A DNA stretch of 64,000 nt, from positions 1,550,001 through 1,614,000 of the forward strand of contig NZ_CP060394.1 of assembly GCF_014274465.1 (NCBI RefSeq), written 5' to 3'. The position numbers were made by a program, and so were the translations under genes. Positions 30,269 to 37,981 of this stretch are shown here, one piece after another. The notes under the pieces were generated by a model, which was given only the letters and a program-made list of their open reading frames with translations, was not told the DNA's origin and did not search any database. The stretch's first letter is position 1, and each line of letters begins with the position of its first letter. Source of the stretch: Alloacidobacterium dinghuense. Lineage in GTDB: Bacteria; Acidobacteriota; Terriglobia; Terriglobales; Acidobacteriaceae.

Positions 30269-30862
30269 CTAAGAATGTATTTGCCTAGACGTGTTGTAAC
30301 TATTGCTTAATGTCATGCCCAATTCAGGTGAGAATCTGCTGCTCGGAGCAGAAGCGTCCTGGCCGTGAATCAATGATGTGAGCGATGAAATAGCGTGCAC
30401 TTTTCTGCGCTCGATGAGGGCCGACGGAAGACGCAACCAAAGGGCAACGACGTGTGGCCGGTATTGCTCGTAAACCCGCAATAGAAGTACGGCACGATCA
30501 AAGGCGTTTAGTTGCTGTAGCGATGCCAAGAAGCGGTCGGCACAAGTCGTTCCAAGATTCGGAACGCGCATGCGAATTGTGCAGACCGTAATGTGGTCCG
30601 TTGTGTCGCTCAGCGCGTAATGTCTAATCTCTTTCATTACTTTTCGCAGGCCATGCTTGATTGTTGCCAGTCTCGCGGTCTCATATGCGAACTCCCGTGA
30701 CACAAGGAATGAGTCGTGCAAACTTTCAAACGCTTCGACAATGCACTCACTGGCGGCTTCAGAAGAACCTGTGAGTATCGACGCCAGCAAATGCAGTCTT
30801 CCAAGCTGAGAACAAAACACTTCGCTCAGAGCGTGGCAATCCAAATTACTTTTGTTCTTCAC
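30269..30862 (-). CDS. Degenerate ECF sigma-factor-like protein heading the efflux operon
   Basis: A 197-residue protein with the outline of an ECF sigma factor but poor conservation. The N-terminal stretch (LGRLHLLASILTGSSEAASE, CIVEAFESLHDSF) resembles region 2, and LNAFDRAVLLLRVYEQYRPH followed by a short helix-turn-helix resembles region 4. The DNA-contacting residues of region 2.4 are not evident, so it may be a sigma-derived regulator and not a working sigma factor. I start at a GTG with GGAGG four bases upstream; a TTG one codon earlier would leave only one base of spacing. It lies 25 bp before the adaptor gene, so it is co-transcribed with the efflux genes and probably regulates them. 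Confidence 0.6.
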   Translation of the reverse strand: MKNKSNLDCHALSEVFCSQLGRLHLLASILTGSSEAASECIVEAFESLHDSFLVSREFAYETARLATIKHGLRKVMKEIRHYALSDTTDHITVCTIRMRVPNLGTTCADRFLASLQQLNAFDRAVLLLRVYEQYRPHVVALWLRLPSALIERRKVHAISSLTSLIHGQDASAPSSRFSPELGMTLSNSYNTSRQIHS

Positions 30863-30991
30863 CAAACCTCCGCTCGCATGTCGGAAGACAACGCTGGTGC
30901 GGGAAAACTTGCAGAACGAATCTTGTACACCGTGCTCTTTCTAGGAGAAGAGGGTGATCAGTTGGATCGGCCTACACCTAACACACTCTGC

Positions 30992-31020
30992 CATCTCGAT
31001 ATGAAAAACATCCCGAGATG
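30992..31020. repeat. Inverted repeat upstream of the efflux operon
   Basis: CATCTCG (30992-30998) and CGAGATG (31014-31020) are a perfect 7-bp inverted repeat with a 15-bp centre, 130 bp upstream of the sigma-like gene in the 327-bp gap behind the pseudo-receiver gene. No T-run follows on the leftward strand, so an operator is more likely than a terminator. The rest of the gap shows no gene. Confidence 0.35.
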
Positions 31021-31189
31021 AAGTATTTGTCCCCTACCACGAAAGGATGATGGTTCAGTACCACGTTTTGGGAGTCGTCATTCAGACTCGTCGTATGCTG
31101 CAGCAATATTCCTAAACATGGTACGCCTCGCTATCTTCCCATGTGGTCGCTATACTGGCCGACTGAACTTGATCTGTAGATGAAGGGTG

Positions 31190-31603
31190 TCAGTGCGTTG
31201 CTGCATCGCTTTCGAGTCTGTCTCTAAAACTTTGTGCAGCGCGGTGTACGGCCTCCTGAATCTCCTGATCTGAAAATGGTTCAACGATAAGGTCATATCC
31301 TCCCAGGTCCAGCACGCTGGTCCATAGCTCAAACGTCGCGGAACGGGTGTAGACTAGAATCGCGGGACACGGGTTGATTGAACTGATTTCGCCCCAAACG
31401 GCCCACCACTCGGCGTTCGGCAGTTCTGCTGGCAAGATCGCTACCTCGAAAGTCTTTCCATCGTTAACCAGACGCGCAACTCCTGCTGCCCTGGCTGCCC
31501 GCTCGATCTTCGGATGCAAGGGTGCAAGCTGGCGAGCAATCGTTATCCATATCTCATCTGAGACAACCGCCAGAATTCGAATCTCATTTTGCCGCTCGTC
31601 CAC
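31190..31603 (-). CDS. Pseudo-receiver (response-regulator-like) protein
   Basis: A 137-residue single-domain protein that follows the CheY-like pattern from IRILAVVSDE (first strand) to GGYDLIVEPFSDQEIQEAV (fifth strand and last helix). The usual phospho-acceptor Asp after the third strand is replaced: FEVAILPAELP has Pro where D is expected, and the conserved Lys before PF is Glu. It therefore probably cannot be phosphorylated by a histidine kinase and would act through protein contacts. It starts with GTG and weak ribosome site. It diverges from the TolB/TPR regulator gene, with a 16-bp palindrome in the 75-bp gap, so the two may share control. Confidence 0.6.
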   Translation of the reverse strand: MDERQNEIRILAVVSDEIWITIARQLAPLHPKIERAARAAGVARLVNDGKTFEVAILPAELPNAEWWAVWGEISSINPCPAILVYTRSATFELWTSVLDLGGYDLIVEPFSDQEIQEAVHRAAQSFRDRLESDAATH

Positions 31604-31664
31604 AATGTAGCTTTCGCATCCTTAGAGATGATGACGGATTCAGGGTCTCCCATGGGAGTGAGCA

Positions 31665-31680
31665 ACCGTTAGCTAACGGT
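31665..31680. promoter_or_regulatory. Perfect 16-bp palindrome overlapping a start codon
   Basis: ACCGTTAGCTAACGGT is identical to its own reverse complement. It lies between two divergent genes and its last two bases are the first two of the GTG assigned to the rightward regulator. A gap-free palindrome of this length is typical of a dimeric repressor's operator; binding here would block translation initiation or elongation of transcription and could give autoregulation. Confidence 0.55.
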
Positions 31681-33547
31681 GATTTTCAAAGTGAATGAGC
31701 TATTTGAGCGCTATGATCAAATCGGATTCAAGTGTAGAAATCTTGAGGGTTACCAAAACTTGGTCGAAGCATCTATATCTGACAATTGCGACGAAACGGA
31801 AGTCCGAGCGGAACTCTCTCGTATTCTGCAAAGCCCCCTATTCATGCAATCTGACCGGCTCGGGCGCTTTTTGCGATTTACAGTCGAGAGCGTGCTCGCG
31901 GGCAAGGGAGAATCTCTGAAGGAGTATGTGATCGGGATCGAGGTCTATGATCGCAAGCCACCGTATCATCCCAGTCAGGACTCGATTGTGCGCACGGAAG
32001 CGCGTCGTCTGCGAGGGAAGCTCAAGGAGTATTACGAGGTGGAGGGCAAAGAGGATGCCGTGTTCATCTATTTTCGTCCAGGCACATACATCCCAATTTT
32101 CAGAAGAAACAAATCTGCTTCGTCTCTGCCGGTAATCGCGCATAATAACGGTGATTTGCTGATCGAAGGAAGTGGCGTTCCCGTCGCCGTCCTGCCTTTT
32201 CTCGATCTATCGAATCTGCCCCTGTCTTCCCAGTGTGCGAGGGGAATTACTGATGAGATCACGCATCACCTTACGCTCACGGAAGGAGTGCGCGTTGTTT
32301 CCACCGCTTCAGTTGCTCAAGGAATTGCTATTCCATACGACATTCCATCGTTGTCGCAAAAGTTAGGGGTGTTGAACATTCTAGAAGGCACGGTCAGAGA
32401 GGATCACAAGCGGTTGCGGATCACCGCCAGGGTATTAGGTGCAGATGGTTTTCAACTGAGTTCACATCGTTTCGAAACTGAAGTTGATGCCGAATCTTTG
32501 CTTCATGTGCAGGAGCAAATCGCGACTGCCTTTGTCTGCCGAGCTCGTCCGGAACAGTCTCACATTCGCAAACGTAGAGCCACTCCCGGTGCATTGATTT
32601 ATGCTGCCTATCCTCTCATCTTGCATGCTGAAGCACTACTCGATGAGGGGTCGGTGTCAGACTTGCAGGCGGCACTCCTGAAGTTTCAAGAGGCAAGAGC
32701 CGTAGCTCCGATGTTCGCGCGGCCTCACTGTGGAATTTCTCATTGCAGCATTGAGCTCGCGCTGCGGGGTGCGAGTTCTTCTGCCGCTCTGATTGCTGAA
32801 GCGAAAGCTGCTGCTTTACGCGCTATCGAGTTGGACCCCGAAATGATCGAATCCTATTCATGCCTCGCCAGCGCCCAGGCTCTCGAATGGGACTGGTCAA
32901 ATGCGGAGAAGAATTTCCTGTATGGCATCAAGTTGGGGCTTCATGTTTCATCTTCTCGGCGATATGCAATGTTTCTCGCCTCGTTAGGGCGTTTCGACGA
33001 AGCCTGGCACCACCTCGAAATAGCTCAACGGATCGATCCGTTCTCAAACCGCCAAAAAGTGGCCCGCGCAAAATTCCTCCACATTACGCGGCGATACGAA
33101 GAAGGGCTGAGAGAGTTCTCGCAGCCATTGATCTACGGCCCATATCCAGTGGAGGCCCGGTTCCTACTCGCTTTGATGTCTGCACACCTGGAAAATAAAG
33201 AGAGAGCTAAACAACTGATTGAGAGCATTCGGCCGGATTCAGGTGCTTACTTACCGATGATGGCTGGTGTCGCAGAGGTACTTGCTCTGATAGGAGAAAA
33301 AGAGCAAGCGAGCCAGATCGTGAATGTTTTTAAGCTTATGTCTCCAGACGCAATGATCAGCAGATTTCGTCAAGCGTTGTTGGCACTTGCTCTCGACAAC
33401 AAAGAACACTCCCTTTCGGTTCTGACTCAAGCATTTGAAGATCGAGAGGCAGAACTGGTGTGGATTGGGGTTGATCCAAGATTCGATTCCATTCGCGAAG
33501 ACCCGAGGTTCGCAAGACTTCGTCAAGGATGTTGTCCAGGGAGTTAG
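31679..33547 (+). CDS. Regulator with winged-helix-like N-domain, TolB-like domain and TPRs
   Basis: A 622-residue cytoplasmic protein. The N-terminal domain (about 40-140) has the motif FLRFTVESVLAG followed by LKEYVIGIEVYDR, then DSIVRTEARRLRGKLKEYY and the wing-like PGTYIPIF. I read this as a divergent winged helix: the second motif matches the recognition-helix pattern of OmpR/CadC regulators, whose wing also ends in a G-Y hairpin. It is followed by a TolB-like nucleotide-cyclase-associated domain (VAVLPFLDLSN, about 165-285) and TPR helices to the end. The order winged helix, TolB-like, TPR is that of CadC-type regulators often misnamed adenylate cyclases; no cyclase domain is present. 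Two GTG codons (31679, 31691) could start it, neither with a clear ribosome site. A paralogous N-domain occurs in the membrane protein upstream of the second receptor. Confidence 0.75.
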   Translation: MIFKVNELFERYDQIGFKCRNLEGYQNLVEASISDNCDETEVRAELSRILQSPLFMQSDRLGRFLRFTVESVLAGKGESLKEYVIGIEVYDRKPPYHPSQDSIVRTEARRLRGKLKEYYEVEGKEDAVFIYFRPGTYIPIFRRNKSASSLPVIAHNNGDLLIEGSGVPVAVLPFLDLSNLPLSSQCARGITDEITHHLTLTEGVRVVSTASVAQGIAIPYDIPSLSQKLGVLNILEGTVREDHKRLRITARVLGADGFQLSSHRFETEVDAESLLHVQEQIATAFVCRARPEQSHIRKRRATPGALIYAAYPLILHAEALLDEGSVSDLQAALLKFQEARAVAPMFARPHCGISHCSIELALRGASSSAALIAEAKAAALRAIELDPEMIESYSCLASAQALEWDWSNAEKNFLYGIKLGLHVSSSRRYAMFLASLGRFDEAWHHLEIAQRIDPFSNRQKVARAKFLHITRRYEEGLREFSQPLIYGPYPVEARFLLALMSAHLENKERAKQLIESIRPDSGAYLPMMAGVAEVLALIGEKEQASQIVNVFKLMSPDAMISRFRQALLALALDNKEHSLSVLTQAFEDREAELVWIGVDPRFDSIREDPRFARLRQGCCPGS

Positions 33548-34028
33548 TCGTTGTTGACACGACTGCGTATCCGAGATCGCCTCTCTTGCCAATCGGGCAG
33601 AAGAGTCGCCGCATATAGAGGAAGGATTGTGATTCCTTGAAGTGCAATCCGCTTCCATTGGCGGATACACAAAATGACGGATCAGCGACCGCCGACTTCT
33701 AACGATGCGCCTCATATCGGGGCACCTCACTCTAAAGCACTCCCAATCTAAGAGCTGCTTTGGTGGCTTTTTATTATGAATGTCAGGTTTTGGGGGGGCC
33801 GTTTTGTTTTGCTACTTGGCTTAGGGATGCGTCCGACGCGTCGGAAGCAAGAGAGGAGGGACCCCTTCGGACTTACGATTGCCTAGACGAAAGAGGAAAG
33901 ATAACGCAATAACTTTCGCGTGCTGTTGTCCTCGATCGCTAGTTGCAGTTCAAAAGATCTCGATGTAGGCTGGAGTGCTCTTAAAGAGGACTGCTTGAGA
34001 CTCGCACGATGGATGCAATTCGAGCGCT
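33548..34028. other. Gene-free gap with small palindromes
   Basis: No convincing gene in about 480 bp. Visible structure: a weak hairpin ATCCGC/GCGGAT near 33647-33666, a possible weak terminator around 33735-33775 (AAAGCA/TGCTTT then GGCTTTTT), a G-run GGGGGGG near 33792, and the TCCGACGCGTCGGA palindrome. Together with the broken kinase fragment that follows, this looks like a decayed stretch. Confidence 0.5.
33832..33845. repeat. Perfect 14-bp palindrome
   Basis: TCCGACGCGTCGGA is its own reverse complement. It stands alone in a non-coding gap and no gene begins close to it. Confidence 0.4.
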
Positions 34029-34240
34029 ATGTCTGCGCTGAGTACGAGACACGACACGTGGTTAGGATTGCTTGCGGCCATGGTATCGGTCGTCGGGATC
34101 TTACAGCACCTGGCCGCTCCGAATGAAATGCATTGGATCTATATTCTTCAGCGGCTTTACTACATTCCGACTGTACTCGCCGGCCTGACCATGGGCTGGA
34201 GAGGCGGTCTGGTGATACCTTTGTTTGCCGTGGCGCCTGC
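34029..34240 (+). pseudogene. N-terminal fragment of a membrane sensor histidine kinase
   Basis: About 70 residues resemble the membrane input domain common to acidobacterial histidine kinases: two hydrophobic helices with HWIYILQRLYYIPTVLAGLT and GWRGGL. After that the chain loses similarity, and no HisKA or ATPase domain follows; the frame runs on into the convergent hydrolase gene as nonsense. The family continues at this point into further membrane helices and a kinase core of several hundred residues, so this is a truncated remnant. The identification rests on remembered family patterns. Confidence 0.5.
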
Positions 34241-34338
34241 GCCATGGGCACGCGCCAGTCGCAATGCGGTGGCACGACCGATTCCCTGGCTTGCGCCTGT
34301 GACGATAGCAACAGAACCGTTTTTCATGGGTTCTCAGC

Positions 34339-35040
34339 TCATTTTCGAATTGCTTCTCGCGCAGCTTCCAAAACAAGGTCAACTACGAGATTCGGCGCAG
34401 TGTACATCGGCGAGTGGTCTACGGCGTGTGATTGGATGGTTGCGCCCATCCTTTCAGCCATGAACCTTTGGGTTTCCGGAACAATCATGCGGTCCTCCTC
34501 TGCAAGGAGAAACCACGATGGTTTCGTTTTCCATGCGGGCGTAGGGGCTTTCTCTTGAATGCACTTCAGCGCGATCGGCCGCTGCACCGCAGACAGGATC
34601 GTTGCTTGATCCCGCGGAACCTTGTGAGCTACCGCATTGCTGAAACCCTCTTCCGGCATCCAGATGAAACCATGTTCATCGGGTGCGAGGTGCGGAGCGT
34701 CCGGATGCGGCTCAGCGCGATAAAACACATCCGCGACTGTTTCACCTTCATCGGGTGCTAACGCCGCCACGTATACGAGCGACTTTACTCGATCGTTATT
34801 TGATCCGGCGATCACAGCACCGCCATAGGCATGTCCGGCTAGTACTACCGGCCCATTCGTTCTATCGAGCACGCGTTGGAGAGCGGCTATGTCATCCCTA
34901 AGCGATGTAAGGGGAATCGGAGCACACGTTACGTTCAGCCCTTGTTGTCGCAACGGCAGAATTATCTTGTGCCAACAGGACCCATCAGCCCATGCTCCAT
35001 GAACTAATACGACTGTCGCATTTGGAAGAGAGGAACTCAT
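34339..35040 (-). CDS. Alpha/beta hydrolase-fold protein lacking the nucleophile Ser
   Basis: A 233-residue alpha/beta hydrolase-fold protein with the oxyanion region VVLVHGAWADGSCWHKII near the N-terminus and a C-terminal His (HSPMYTAPN) in the usual place. The nucleophile elbow reads LAGHAYGGAVI: Ala71 stands where Ser is expected. The same GHAY replacement occurs, to my recollection, in many members of this subfamily, so it may be a lineage trait and not a recent mutation; it suggests a non-hydrolytic lyase-like or binding role. Its ATG overlaps the stop of the next hydrolase gene upstream (ATGA), so the two form a coupled pair. No signal peptide. Confidence 0.8.
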   Translation of the reverse strand: MSSSLPNATVVLVHGAWADGSCWHKIILPLRQQGLNVTCAPIPLTSLRDDIAALQRVLDRTNGPVVLAGHAYGGAVIAGSNNDRVKSLVYVAALAPDEGETVADVFYRAEPHPDAPHLAPDEHGFIWMPEEGFSNAVAHKVPRDQATILSAVQRPIALKCIQEKAPTPAWKTKPSWFLLAEEDRMIVPETQRFMAERMGATIQSHAVDHSPMYTAPNLVVDLVLEAAREAIRK

Positions 35041-35963
35041 CGCGATGCTCCGCTACCTTTCTGTCGAGATACGCCGTTCGCCTCCAGGAACTCTTTGATC
35101 GCAGCAGCGATCTCGGCGGAGTGCGTCTCGGTTGCAAAATGCCCCGTATCCAGGAACTGAACGCGCGCGTTCGGCAGGTCCTTTCGATACGCCTCCGCCC
35201 CGGCTGGGATAAAGAAGGGATCGTTCTTGCCCCAGATCGCCAGTAAAGGCGGCTTCGACTTCCGGAAGTACTCTTGAAACTTGGGATAAAGCTTCACGTT
35301 CGATGCGTAATCGAGGAACAGATCAAGCTGAATCTCTTTGTTCCCCGGACGTTCCATGAGAGCCGTGTCCAACGTGTAAGATTCAGGGGCCACGCTATCA
35401 GGATCTGCAACACCGTGCGTGTACTGCCAGCGCGTTGCTTCCAGAGTCAAGATGTTCTGCCGGAGCACTTCTCGGTTCTCTGCTGTCGGTGCAGACCAAT
35501 AAGTCCTGATCGGTCCCCACGCATCGCCGAGTCCCTCTTCATAGGCATTGCCGTTCTGCGAAACGATGGCCGTAACTCGTTCGGGATGAGCCATGGCTAG
35601 ACGCAAACCTGTTGGGGCTCCATAGTCGAAGATGTAAATTGCGTAACTGTTGAGGCCGAGCGCATCTGTGAAGGCCTCAACCGTGTGGGCTAGCGCGTCG
35701 AATGAATACGTATAGTTTCGTTTTTCGGGTACTTCCGTAAATCCAAATCCAGGCAGGTCCGGCGCAATGACTCGATACTCATCAGCAAGACGCGGGATGA
35801 GTTCGCGAAACATGAAGGATGAAGTTGGGAACCCATGGAGCAAGAGCAACACAGGTGCGGCCGCGTGGCCGGCGGATCGGTAGAAGATCTGGATTCCGTC
35901 CGCTTCAACTTTGTGTACGGATATGGCGGTGTTCGCAGTCTCTCCTGAAAGGACTCTACTCAT
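35037..35963 (-). CDS. Alpha/beta hydrolase, epoxide hydrolase/haloalkane dehalogenase-like
   Basis: A 308-residue alpha/beta hydrolase. HGFPTSSFMFRELIP carries the HG oxyanion motif; the nucleophile position in IYIFDYGAPTG is Asp113, as in epoxide hydrolases and dehalogenases, and DTGHFATE gives the catalytic His. The family as a whole is annotated loosely, so substrate is unknown. I start at the ATG behind GAGGAGG; the frame is open 49 codons further, but those codons run out of frame through a fragment of a second hydrolase and are not coding. The stop overlaps the start of the downstream GHAY-type hydrolase. Confidence 0.87.
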   Translation of the reverse strand: MSRVLSGETANTAISVHKVEADGIQIFYRSAGHAAAPVLLLLHGFPTSSFMFRELIPRLADEYRVIAPDLPGFGFTEVPEKRNYTYSFDALAHTVEAFTDALGLNSYAIYIFDYGAPTGLRLAMAHPERVTAIVSQNGNAYEEGLGDAWGPIRTYWSAPTAENREVLRQNILTLEATRWQYTHGVADPDSVAPESYTLDTALMERPGNKEIQLDLFLDYASNVKLYPKFQEYFRKSKPPLLAIWGKNDPFFIPAGAEAYRKDLPNARVQFLDTGHFATETHSAEIAAAIKEFLEANGVSRQKGSGASR

Positions 35964-35969
35964 AAAACT

Positions 35970-36120
35970 CCTCCTCGCTCTTGCTGGTCTGATTGGCTGT
36001 GGATGATAGATTTCTGAACATGTGACTCGCAGTTTGGAACCCGTGCAACAGCAGTGTGGGTGCATCTGTAGGGATGGCGTCTCGATAGAAGATCTGTATT
36101 CCGCGAACATTTACTGTGCA
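35970..36120 (-). pseudogene. Fragment of a second, paralogous alpha/beta hydrolase
   Basis: Read leftward in a different frame from the open one, this stretch encodes VRGIQIFYRDAIPTDAPTLL followed by LHGFQTASHMFRNL, closely matching the intact downstream gene's ADGIQIFYRSAGHAAAPVLL and LHGFPTSSFMFREL. It stops resembling a hydrolase after MFRNL, directly before the ribosome site of the intact gene. The fragment is therefore the N-terminal stub of a tandem duplicate, most of which was deleted. Confidence 0.75.
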
Positions 36121-36558
36121 ATACCGGCAATTTTTCCGACTGGGGTGAATCTTGTCTTTCTTGCTTTGGAAGAACTCGACTCATGGCAATCTTTACTCAC
36201 GTTCATGGCGTTTCATTTCAAGTGTCACGAATCCTGTGGCCTGAGTGCAACCGTAATGCCACTGAAGACGACGCTCTGCCCGGGGCGAGCTATGGAAGTA
36301 AAGCTCTTTCGGCACAACACGATCCCTTAACAAGAGCAGCGGAAAGTCTTGCGTTGGCGCTGACGAATCCGTGACGGGCGCCCAACACTGACAGGATTTG
36401 GTCGAGACTTTCGTCACAGCATTTCGGTTTCCGCCTGCTGCCCACGATGTTCCGAATTCGGAAAGCTTGACCCACTGAGGAAGCACACCAATTTCGATGA
36501 CGATGATGTGAACTTCGTGCCGCCAGCCAGTCCGATTGTTACTCTGCGGGACGGGTAT
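36121..36558. other. Gap without recognisable gene
   Basis: Several short open frames occur but none resembles a protein family or has a good start site. Nothing else was seen. Confidence 0.5.
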
Positions 36559-37815
36559 CTACCAGAAGTAAGTAGCCTCTATTTTGGGAGTTCCTGGTTC
36601 GCCATCGATAATCTGGGTGCTTAGTACGATCTCGATGTTTTTCTTGTTTCCTCCCAGAATCGCAGCGCGTGCCACCTGTGCGAGATCATCGGGATCAGTG
36701 AGAAATTCACCTGCCACGATAGTTCCACCCCGTCCGATCCCTGCGGCTACAACAGCCAGCTTGCCAGTCGTTGCATCTGTGAAACGGGCGACAATCGCGT
36801 AATCGCGGTAGTTATTTGTCGACATTTGTTCAGCGCGATTTACGATCCAACGCTTTTGCTCTGACGCACTGCTGTCAACAATGCCGAACTCGGTCATTTC
36901 GGGATTGTTGGAAAAGTGGTAGCGAAGAGGTCCGGTGAGTCGAAGCGTCCAGGCATTGTCGAATGCGCCGACGAAAACCGTAGGGCCATTGCGCAGATCC
37001 ATCAGATTGGTTGAGCCCTCGCCTTTCAGGCTGTATTTTTTCCCGTTGGCCTGAAGAATACCCGCGATTTTGACGATTGGACTGAGATCATCGATGATGA
37101 CAGCGGTGAGATTGTCCTTTAGCACGATCTGATGATTTGGATCTACGGCATCTCGTAAGGCAATGGCTGAGTACTGTGTCTGATCCGCAACACAGAACAG
37201 GACAGGGTCGCCACTATTCAGAACTGGCGCCCAGAAAGAGGCGAAGCCAGACCGCTGCGTCATTTTCCAGAACACGGCCGCCGATATCAGCAGCAGCACC
37301 GCAATGACGGCGATAGCGCGCCAGCGCCTGCGAGGACGAGAGACGTCGTCGATCGGCGCAGGAAACTCGGCGGGAAGAGGCTCAAGCTCAACCAGCGTTG
37401 TCGCGGGAATTGAATTCTCCTCAACCGCATTTGCAGGCCAGGCGAAGTGCGGGACATACGAGCCGCTTGGAAGAGAGATGCGAAGTTCATTCTCGTGGCC
37501 CGGTTCCTGATAATACTGTGCGATTCGCTTGCGGATTTCAGCCGCGGTGACGCGCACAATGGGGTCGGAAGCCGTATCGTAGTCGGCTGGCCGACCAAAT
37601 ATCTCAATCCCAAGCGTGCGCTCTTTAAGCAGGTCAGTTTGGCCCGACAGGGTTCGCTCGACAGTGAACCGTAAGAACGACGGAAAGCGGCGGCTGTGAC
37701 TGAAATAAGGGTTGACCAGCAGGCGTTCCAGTTGCTTCTGAACCTCAGTCTTTTCCTCGTCACTGAGTACCGCTTGACCGCTAACCAACGGTTCAACCAA
37801 CGCCTGCTTCTCCAA
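36559..37815 (-). CDS. Membrane-spanning regulator-like protein with winged-helix-like N-domain
   Basis: A 418-residue protein with three parts. The N-terminal domain (about 20-125) shares its motifs with the TolB/TPR regulator: SFLRFTVERTLSGQ, LKERTLGIEIFGR, SDPIVRVTAAEIRKRIAQYY and PSGSYVPHF. One membrane helix follows (about 168-187; AIAVIAVLLLISAAVFW), then a periplasmic domain of about 225 residues that I do not recognise. The layout, DNA-binding-like domain inside, one helix, sensor outside, is that of ToxR/CadC one-component regulators. It diverges from the second complete receptor gene, so it may sense and control that uptake system. The start is problematic: the only near in-frame start is TTG at 37815 without a ribosome site, while GGAGGAGG at 37842-37849 serves a GTG in another frame. 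Confidence 0.7.
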   Translation of the reverse strand: MEKQALVEPLVSGQAVLSDEEKTEVQKQLERLLVNPYFSHSRRFPSFLRFTVERTLSGQTDLLKERTLGIEIFGRPADYDTASDPIVRVTAAEIRKRIAQYYQEPGHENELRISLPSGSYVPHFAWPANAVEENSIPATTLVELEPLPAEFPAPIDDVSRPRRRWRAIAVIAVLLLISAAVFWKMTQRSGFASFWAPVLNSGDPVLFCVADQTQYSAIALRDAVDPNHQIVLKDNLTAVIIDDLSPIVKIAGILQANGKKYSLKGEGSTNLMDLRNGPTVFVGAFDNAWTLRLTGPLRYHFSNNPEMTEFGIVDSSASEQKRWIVNRAEQMSTNNYRDYAIVARFTDATTGKLAVVAAGIGRGGTIVAGEFLTDPDDLAQVARAAILGGNKKNIEIVLSTQIIDGEPGTPKIEATYFW

Positions 37816-37943
37816 TGGAAAGAGAATTATACACGTTAAGACCTCCTCCGCTTTCGTTGGAACGCTGATGTGTAAGCTATTGATATCGCGTCGCTTAGGC
37901 GAGTCTTTTCAGGTAAAGCACCGTATCGTTTTCCGCAAGGACC

Positions 37944-37973
37944 TTACCAGTCGAATAGGCGCGTCCATATAAG
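37944..37973 (+). promoter_or_regulatory. Candidate promoter of the second complete receptor gene
   Basis: TTACCA (37944-37949, 4 of 6 to -35 consensus) and TATAAG (37968-37973, 5 of 6 to -10) are spaced by 18 bp. The predicted start, near 37980, coincides with the first bases of the hairpin described next. Confidence 0.45.
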
Positions 37974-37981
37974 TCCTCCCG

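Noticed and set aside
31679-33547. Adenylate cyclase
   Set aside because: Proteins of this architecture are often so named because of the TolB-like segment, but no cyclase catalytic domain is present.
33832-33845. TCCGACGCGTCGGA as a site-specific recombination or attachment site
   Set aside because: No integrase, no direct repeat partner and no mobile gene nearby; recorded only as a palindrome.
35964-36110. 49-residue N-terminal extension of the Asp-nucleophile hydrolase
   Set aside because: This DNA encodes a fragment of a paralogous hydrolase in another frame; the extension has no family similarity and a strong ribosome site precedes the shorter start.
36022-36486. Small ORFs of about 100 residues on either strand
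   Set aside because: No family resemblance, no good ribosome sites, and part overlaps the hydrolase remnant.
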